This document shows positions 16,491-20,573 of a stretch of DNA of 20,573 nt, piece after piece. Each line of letters begins with the position of its first letter. The stretch's first letter is position 1. Origin of the DNA: Bradymonadales bacterium (GTDB lineage Bacteria > Myxococcota > Bradymonadia > REDH01); contig CANKLS010000025.1 of NCBI GenBank assembly GCA_947483645.1, positions 1 to 20,573 on the forward strand, written 5' to 3'. The translations under genes and the position numbers were made by a program. The notes under the pieces were generated by a model, which did no database searches, had not been told where the DNA came from, and saw nothing but the letters and a program-made list of their open reading frames with translations.

Positions 16491-17537
16491 ATGGAGCCCT
16501 ACTTCAAAAAATACTTCTGGACCTTCCGGGTCGCAGCAATCATCGCACTCGGACTGCTCCTCTCGGGCACCAGTTCGTCGATTGGGGCTCGTTTTCTGGC
16601 GCCCTTCACGGTGGCGATCCCCAATTCGGATGTTGGCGAGAAGGGGTCGACCAAGCCGGCGCCGAAGTCGACCCGACCCGAGATTTCCAATGTGCTGCCC
16701 GAGCCTCCGCCCGTCGTGCTCGAGGACAAGTGCACCGAGGTGGAATGTGAGCCCGGTGAGCTCTGCAACCCGGAGAGCGGCGCCTGCGAACCCGACCCGT
16801 CGGCGGAGACCTCGGTTGTCGGCGGGCCGTGCAAGGAGTCGACCATCGCGCTGGCCCTGGTGGGCACCATCGTGGCTGCCGACCCGCAATGGTCGATGGC
16901 CGTGCTTCACAACCCCGGCACCAACAAGACGCAGTTTGCAACCATCGGTACCAACCTCTTGGCAGAGGCCGATGTGGTCCGCATCGAGCGGAGCCGTGTC
17001 TTCCTCTCTCGTCAGGGAAAGGAGGAGTGCTTGCGTCCGGGAGATCCCAGCGCGCGCGCCGCCAAGGCGCAGGCGGCCGGTGGCGTGAAGGCGGGCATGG
17101 GGAGCATGGGCAGGGGCGGCGCGAGCGAAGAGGCACCAACCGTCGTCAACAAGCCCAGCAGCCCGGGCGGTAACCTCGAGAGCCGCATTCAGACAGGTGT
17201 GACCTCGACCGGCCCCAACAGCTACAATGTGGATCGCAACCTCATCCGCGAGGTGGCGAGCGACCAGAAGTCGCTCAAGGAGAATGCACCGCGCATCGTC
17301 CCCTACTACGAGGGTGGCGCAGCGAAGGGGTTCAGGCTTCAGGGTCTCAAGAGCGGCGGGATGTTTTCGGCCATCGGCATCCGCAACGGCGACGTGGTGA
17401 TGTCGGTCAACGGCAGCCCCATCGACTCGCCGCAGAAGGCGCTCGACATCTACCAGAGCATGATGACGCAGAGCTCAGTCAATCTGACTGTGTTGCGGCG
17501 CGGCAAAGAAGAGCAGCTGACCTACGCCATCCAGTAG
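16491..17537 (+). CDS. gspC: Type II secretion inner-membrane protein GspC with a cysteine-rich insert
   Basis: GspC links the inner-membrane T2SS platform to the secretin. This 348-residue protein has one membrane segment (about 13-32) and a Pro-rich periplasmic linker. The homology region is about 115-183 (IALALVGTIVAADPQWSMAV), matching the part of GspC that binds secretin N0. A long Gly/Ser/Ala linker is followed by a C-terminal PDZ domain (about 265-348: GFRLQGLKSGG, GIRNGDVVMSVNG). Unusually, residues 81-99 hold CTEVEC-EPGELC-NPESGAC (cysteines 81, 86, 92, 99), the C-x4-C-x5-C-x6-C pattern common in secreted myxobacterial proteins. Further cysteines at 114 and 180 bracket the homology region. 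Identification rests on domain order plus the adjacent gspD and gspE. Confidence 0.88.
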   Translation: MEPYFKKYFWTFRVAAIIALGLLLSGTSSSIGARFLAPFTVAIPNSDVGEKGSTKPAPKSTRPEISNVLPEPPPVVLEDKCTEVECEPGELCNPESGACEPDPSAETSVVGGPCKESTIALALVGTIVAADPQWSMAVLHNPGTNKTQFATIGTNLLAEADVVRIERSRVFLSRQGKEECLRPGDPSARAAKAQAAGGVKAGMGSMGRGGASEEAPTVVNKPSSPGGNLESRIQTGVTSTGPNSYNVDRNLIREVASDQKSLKENAPRIVPYYEGGAAKGFRLQGLKSGGMFSAIGIRNGDVVMSVNGSPIDSPQKALDIYQSMMTQSSVNLTVLRRGKEEQLTYAIQ

Positions 17538-17539
17538 GC

Positions 17540-17595
17540 GTGCCAGCCTGACACGGGATCGCCTCGGCCAGCCTCCGTTTGTGCCAGATTGGCAC
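17540..17595 (+). promoter_or_regulatory. Paired 15-bp palindromes, probable upstream activator sites for gspD
   Basis: GTGCCAG-C-CTGACAC (17540-17554) and GTGCCAG-A-TTGGCAC (17581-17595) share a consensus GTGCCAG-N-YTGRCAC; each has six of seven arm positions complementary. They start 41 bases apart, close to four helical turns, so they lie on the same DNA face. They sit about 140-154 and 99-113 bases before the predicted sigma54 start near 17694, the usual place for enhancer sites of NtrC-type activators. Confidence 0.55.
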
Positions 17596-17667
17596 TGCAG
17601 GTTCGACAGGGTCGAGGGTTGGGAGTTCAAGTGTCTGAGAACTCGACCGATCTCTCATGCCATGGTA

Positions 17668-17683
17668 CGGCATAAAGATTGCA
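17668..17683 (+). promoter_or_regulatory. Candidate sigma54 promoter of gspD
   Basis: The sequence is CGGCAT-AAAGA-TTGCA against TGGCAC-N5-TTGCA, with the invariant GG (17669-17670) and GC (17681-17682) exactly ten bases apart. The predicted start near 17694 leaves a leader of about 64 bases before the GTG start at 17758. ATGCC (17657-17661) and GGCAT (17669-17673) form an additional inverted repeat overlapping the -24 element. Confidence 0.55.
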
Positions 17684-17757
17684 TGGAATCTACAACGTCT
17701 GGCTGTTGTTGCGCCTGCCAAGCAGCAATCGACTCCCGCTCTACAAGGGCTCTGATC

Positions 17758-20469
17758 GTGAACCGAAGCATCTCCATTTCAGCCATTGCCACCCTCTCGC
17801 TCCTCATGCTTGTCGCGCCGTTGGCCGCCGCACAGAGCGCTGCTCCGACGCCGACTCCGCCAACGACCGGAGCCAAGGCCGGGCGGATCTCTCGCGTCAA
17901 CCGGCCGCAGCCTCCCGCGCCTGCTCCTGCAGCACCTGCTGCAGCCGCTGCGCCGGCCGCACCTCCGGCAGGCGGAGCAGCCCCCGCGGCAGCCCCCGCA
18001 CCGCGGAGCGTGGCGCCCGCCAAACCCCCTGCGCCATCCGGGCCGCCCGTTGTGACCGTGGAGCAGATCGCGCCCGACGCAGGGCAGATAAACCCCAACT
18101 TCGTCGAGCCGTGGAACCCCGCCAACCCGCCCTCCAACGTGCGGGTCAACATCGACTTCAGTCAGGCCGAACTGTCAGACGTGGTGATGTGGATCTCGGC
18201 GCTCACGGGCCGCAATTTCATCATCGCGGACACCATCAGCTCCAGCAAGAAGATCACCATCATCTCGCCGAAGCCGGTCTCGATCGGCGACGCCTACCGT
18301 GCCTTCCAGGCCGCGCTTCGGATGAACGGGCTGACCACCATCCCCTTCGGCAACTTCCTCAAGATTGTGGAGGCCGAGAGCGCTGGGCGGGAGCCGCTGA
18401 AACCGTCGAGCAACCGCTCAGAGATCCCGTCTGACGACCAGATGGTAACCCATATCGTGCAGCTCGAGCATGTGGCCATCTCGACCGTGCAGCCGGTTAT
18501 CGATGCCATGAAGTCGCCGCAGGCGCAGATTGTGCCCTACGAGCCGACCGGCACGCTGATCATCACGGAGAACGGGCTGAACCTCAAGCGCCTGCTTGGG
18601 ATTCTGGACCTGCTCGACGTGCCCGGCGGCCAAGAGCAGATCAACATGTATCAGGTCCAGTACTCGGACGCTGAGCAGCTCAAGAGCACGCTTCTCGAGA
18701 TCTTCAAGCCGACCGAGAGCGGCAAGTCCGCACCTTCGTCGCCCACACCTGCGCCGGCCCGCCGGCGGGAAGCCGGCAAGGATGCTGCGGCGCCCGTTGC
18801 GGCCGAGAGCGGCGGGGGCGAGAGCCCGAAGTCGGTCTCGGTCTCGCAGATCATCTCTGACAAGCGGACCAACCAGCTCATCGTCATCGCCAACCAGCGC
18901 TCATACGAGCGCATCGTCGAGCTGGCCAAGCAGCTCGATGTGCCGATTCCCGGCGAGGGGCAGGTGCATGTTGTCTTCCTCGAGAACGCCTCGGCGCCCG
19001 ACCTCGCCTCCACGCTGCAGTCGCTGACGCAGAATGTGGAGCAGTCGCGCGAGCAGGCCGCAGGAGGCGCAGCTGTGCGCCGACGCGCCGGCGATCAGGG
19101 AGCCGCGGGTGGCGATGGCGGAGCTGCGAACGCGCCGCGCGGCGCGGTGACGGCAACCTTCTCGGGTGACATCTCCATCACCTCCGACGAGGCGACCAAC
19201 TCACTCGTCGTGGTGGCCAGCCTGCGGGACTTCTTGGCACTCCAGAGCGTCATCAAGCAGCTCGATCGGCGCAGGCAGCAGGTCTACGTCGAGGCGGTCA
19301 TCATGGAGGTGTCGGTCAACCGGCAGAACCAGTTTGGCATGGCCTTCAACAGCGGCGCACTGCCCGAGATCGGCGGCGAGGATGTGCCGGTCTTCGGCGC
19401 CACCAAGGTGGGCTCTCTCTCGAGCCTCTTCCTCGACCCGTCGCAGCTCATGGGACTCGCGGTGGGCCTGCGTGGCCCGACGGTCGAAGGCACCCGCGAA
19501 GCGCTCGGCTTCGCCCTCCCCTCCTTTGGCGCCATCCTGCAGGCGGTGCAGACCGACAACGATGTCAACGTGCTCTCCAGCCCGCACATCCTGACGATGG
19601 ACAACGAAGAGGCGGAGATCGTGGTTGGTGAGAACATCCCCTTCGTCTCGGGCATCAGCAGCGGCCTCGGTGGCCTCGCCTCACTCGCGCAGGGCGCCGG
19701 AATCAATGCGAGCGCCCTCTCGGGCCTCGGCGGCGCGGGTGGCGGCTTCGGCGGCGTCTCCGTGCAGCGGCAGGATGTGGCGCTCACACTGCGCATCACG
19801 CCGCAGATCAACGAGAGCAACTTTGTGCGGCTGAAGATTGAGGAGGAGGTCGAGGATGTGCAGTCCATCGACCCCGTGCTTGGACCCCGCACGACGACCC
19901 GTCAGGCCAAGACCACCGTGTCTGTGCAGGACCAGCAGACCATCGTCATTGGCGGCCTCATCCGCGACACCACGACGACCGATGTGAACAAGGTCCCGCT
20001 GCTCGGCGACATCCCGGTCATCGGCGCCCTCTTCCGAAACACCACGACGCGCAAGAACAAGACCAACCTGCTCCTGCTGCTCACCCCCTACATCATCCGC
20101 GACCCGTCGGACTTTGAGCAGATTCTGCGTCAGAAGCTCCGGGAGCGGGACGAGTTTGTGAACTACTTCGGCGCCTTCGACCGCAACTACCTCGCCAAGG
20201 TGGACTATGCGCGGAAGGATGGTCCGATGCAGGCGATGTACGAGACGGTCTCGTCGGCCATGGATGAGGCCGATGCCCGCCGCCGCGCCTTCTCGGACAC
20301 GGCGATCGAGACACCGATTGGCAGCGAAGCGGCTCCCGCGCCCGCTGCGGCTCCCGCCCCTGCTGCGCCTGCTGCGGCGCCCGCCCCTGCTGCTGCACCC
20401 GAGCCTGCTGCGGCTCCCGCGCCCGCTGCGGCTCCCGCGCCCGCTGCGCCCGAAGCGAAGGGGAACTAG
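17758..20469 (+). CDS. gspD: Type II secretion outer-membrane secretin GspD
   Basis: GspD forms the outer-membrane channel of the T2SS. The frame is open from 17581, but the GTG at 17758 has an AAGGG sequence at 17745-17749 and starts a clean signal peptide (NRSISISAIATLSLLML, cleaved near AAAQ), giving 903 residues. A Pro/Ala-rich linker (about 30-110) precedes N0 (about 127-215), N1 (230-300), N2 (295-400, split by a Pro/Ala linker) and N3 (402-510, split by a Gly/Ala/Arg linker). The secretin domain runs from about 515 to 800 with VNVLSSPHILTMDN, the gate-region GENIPFVSG, and the family signature VPLLGDIPVIGALFRNTT (about 747-764). A C-terminal Ala/Pro tail (about 857-900) ends the protein. 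The C-terminal S-domain pairing with a pilotin is not identifiable. gspE follows after three bases. Confidence 0.96.
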   Translation: MNRSISISAIATLSLLMLVAPLAAAQSAAPTPTPPTTGAKAGRISRVNRPQPPAPAPAAPAAAAAPAAPPAGGAAPAAAPAPRSVAPAKPPAPSGPPVVTVEQIAPDAGQINPNFVEPWNPANPPSNVRVNIDFSQAELSDVVMWISALTGRNFIIADTISSSKKITIISPKPVSIGDAYRAFQAALRMNGLTTIPFGNFLKIVEAESAGREPLKPSSNRSEIPSDDQMVTHIVQLEHVAISTVQPVIDAMKSPQAQIVPYEPTGTLIITENGLNLKRLLGILDLLDVPGGQEQINMYQVQYSDAEQLKSTLLEIFKPTESGKSAPSSPTPAPARRREAGKDAAAPVAAESGGGESPKSVSVSQIISDKRTNQLIVIANQRSYERIVELAKQLDVPIPGEGQVHVVFLENASAPDLASTLQSLTQNVEQSREQAAGGAAVRRRAGDQGAAGGDGGAANAPRGAVTATFSGDISITSDEATNSLVVVASLRDFLALQSVIKQLDRRRQQVYVEAVIMEVSVNRQNQFGMAFNSGALPEIGGEDVPVFGATKVGSLSSLFLDPSQLMGLAVGLRGPTVEGTREALGFALPSFGAILQAVQTDNDVNVLSSPHILTMDNEEAEIVVGENIPFVSGISSGLGGLASLAQGAGINASALSGLGGAGGGFGGVSVQRQDVALTLRITPQINESNFVRLKIEEEVEDVQSIDPVLGPRTTTRQAKTTVSVQDQQTIVIGGLIRDTTTTDVNKVPLLGDIPVIGALFRNTTTRKNKTNLLLLLTPYIIRDPSDFEQILRQKLRERDEFVNYFGAFDRNYLAKVDYARKDGPMQAMYETVSSAMDEADARRRAFSDTAIETPIGSEAAPAPAAAPAPAAPAAAPAPAAAPEPAAAPAPAAAPAPAAPEAKGN
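20329..20451 (+). repeat. 18-bp Ala/Pro-coding repeats in the 3' end of gspD
   Basis: The unit GCGGCTCCCGCGCCCGCT (A-A-P-A-P-A) occurs perfectly at 20329-20346, 20410-20427 and 20428-20445, with degenerate copies between them. It stays in frame and encodes the low-complexity tail of the secretin. Such a tract can change length by slippage without breaking the frame. Confidence 0.75.
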
Positions 20470-20472
20470 GCC

Positions 20473-20573
20473 ATGTTCAACCGACCGCGCCTAGGCGAGC
20501 TGCTCGTCGACCATGGCCTGGCCTCTCAGGAGGCTGTGGATGCTGCGCTTGCGAGCCAGCGGACCAAGAGCGC
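20473..20573 (+). CDS. gspE: Type II secretion ATPase GspE, N-terminus (3' partial)
   Basis: Only the first 33 codons are inside the window. They read MFNRPRLGELLVDHGLASQE and continue AVDAALASQ, the characteristic opening of the GspE/PilB N-terminal domain (RLGELLV...G-x-x-x-x-x-x-x-AL-x-x-Q). The ATG lies three bases after the gspD stop. In T2SS loci GspE is the cytoplasmic ATPase that powers pseudopilus assembly, and gspC-gspD-gspE is a standard order. The PilB or other MshEN-domain alternative cannot be excluded from this short piece, but the neighbours favour GspE. Confidence 0.8.
   Translation, partial: MFNRPRLGELLVDHGLASQEAVDAALASQRTKS

Noticed and set aside
17590..17606. TGGCAC at 17590 as a sigma54 -24 element
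   Set aside because: The bases where TTGC should fall read GTTCG, lacking the required GC; the motif is better read as half of a palindrome.
17581..17757. Extended N-terminus of GspD from the GTG at 17581
   Set aside because: It would add 59 residues rich in Cys before the signal peptide and overlap the palindrome and sigma54 element; the GTG at 17758 has a good ribosome-binding sequence.

Overview
The window reads as a GC-rich chromosomal segment from a Myxococcota-like (former Deltaproteobacteria) bacterium. This assignment is an inference from three things: Ser/Thr kinase motifs of the HRDVSP type, an FHA-GAF-class III cyclase, and a type II secretion (T2SS) GspC carrying a cysteine-rich insert of the kind seen in that phylum. 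No tRNA, rRNA, IS element, phage gene or CRISPR array is visible. Coding density is high, and the only gene-free stretch over 300 bases is the 568-base nrdJ upstream region.

Layout. (1) 1-1235: the C-terminal part of an unrecognised membrane protein with a four-cysteine zinc-ribbon-like loop, overlapping by ATGA with a small membrane-anchored protein whose soluble part resembles a GspG pseudopilin C-terminal domain. (2) 1310-2979: a phoH-like ATPase gene and ybeY, translationally coupled. (3) 2980-3547: a non-coding region with a sigma54-like promoter, a 10-bp G-run/C-run inverted repeat, CCAC-N5-GTGG palindromes and a stem-loop. (4) 3548-7216: nrdJ, an adenosylcobalamin-dependent class II ribonucleotide reductase of the long (about 1200 aa) form. 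(5) 7219-8676: a DsbA/FrnE-like thioredoxin-fold lipoprotein and a second, unrecognised lipoprotein.

(6) 8682-14936, minus strand: a tightly spaced four-gene block, transcribed in the order FHA-GAF-adenylate cyclase, Ser/Thr kinase, glgC (ADP-glucose pyrophosphorylase), GH57 glycosidase. It appears to join phospho-signalling and cyclic-nucleotide output to glycogen metabolism. (7) 14937-15052: a divergent control region with a near-perfect palindrome that carries a TATAGG hexamer on each strand. (8) 15053-20573, plus strand: an NtrC-family sigma54 response regulator, gspC, gspD and the start of gspE.

The best candidate for something undescribed is the gspC-gspD gap. It holds two 15-bp imperfect palindromes (consensus GTGCCAG-N-YTGRCAC) spaced 41 bp apart, followed by a good sigma54 -24/-12 element (CGGCAT-N5-TTGCA). 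The GAFTGA-containing response regulator lies immediately upstream of gspC. Together these suggest that secretin production is switched on by the local activator. All regulatory claims come from motif reading by eye and were not tested computationally.
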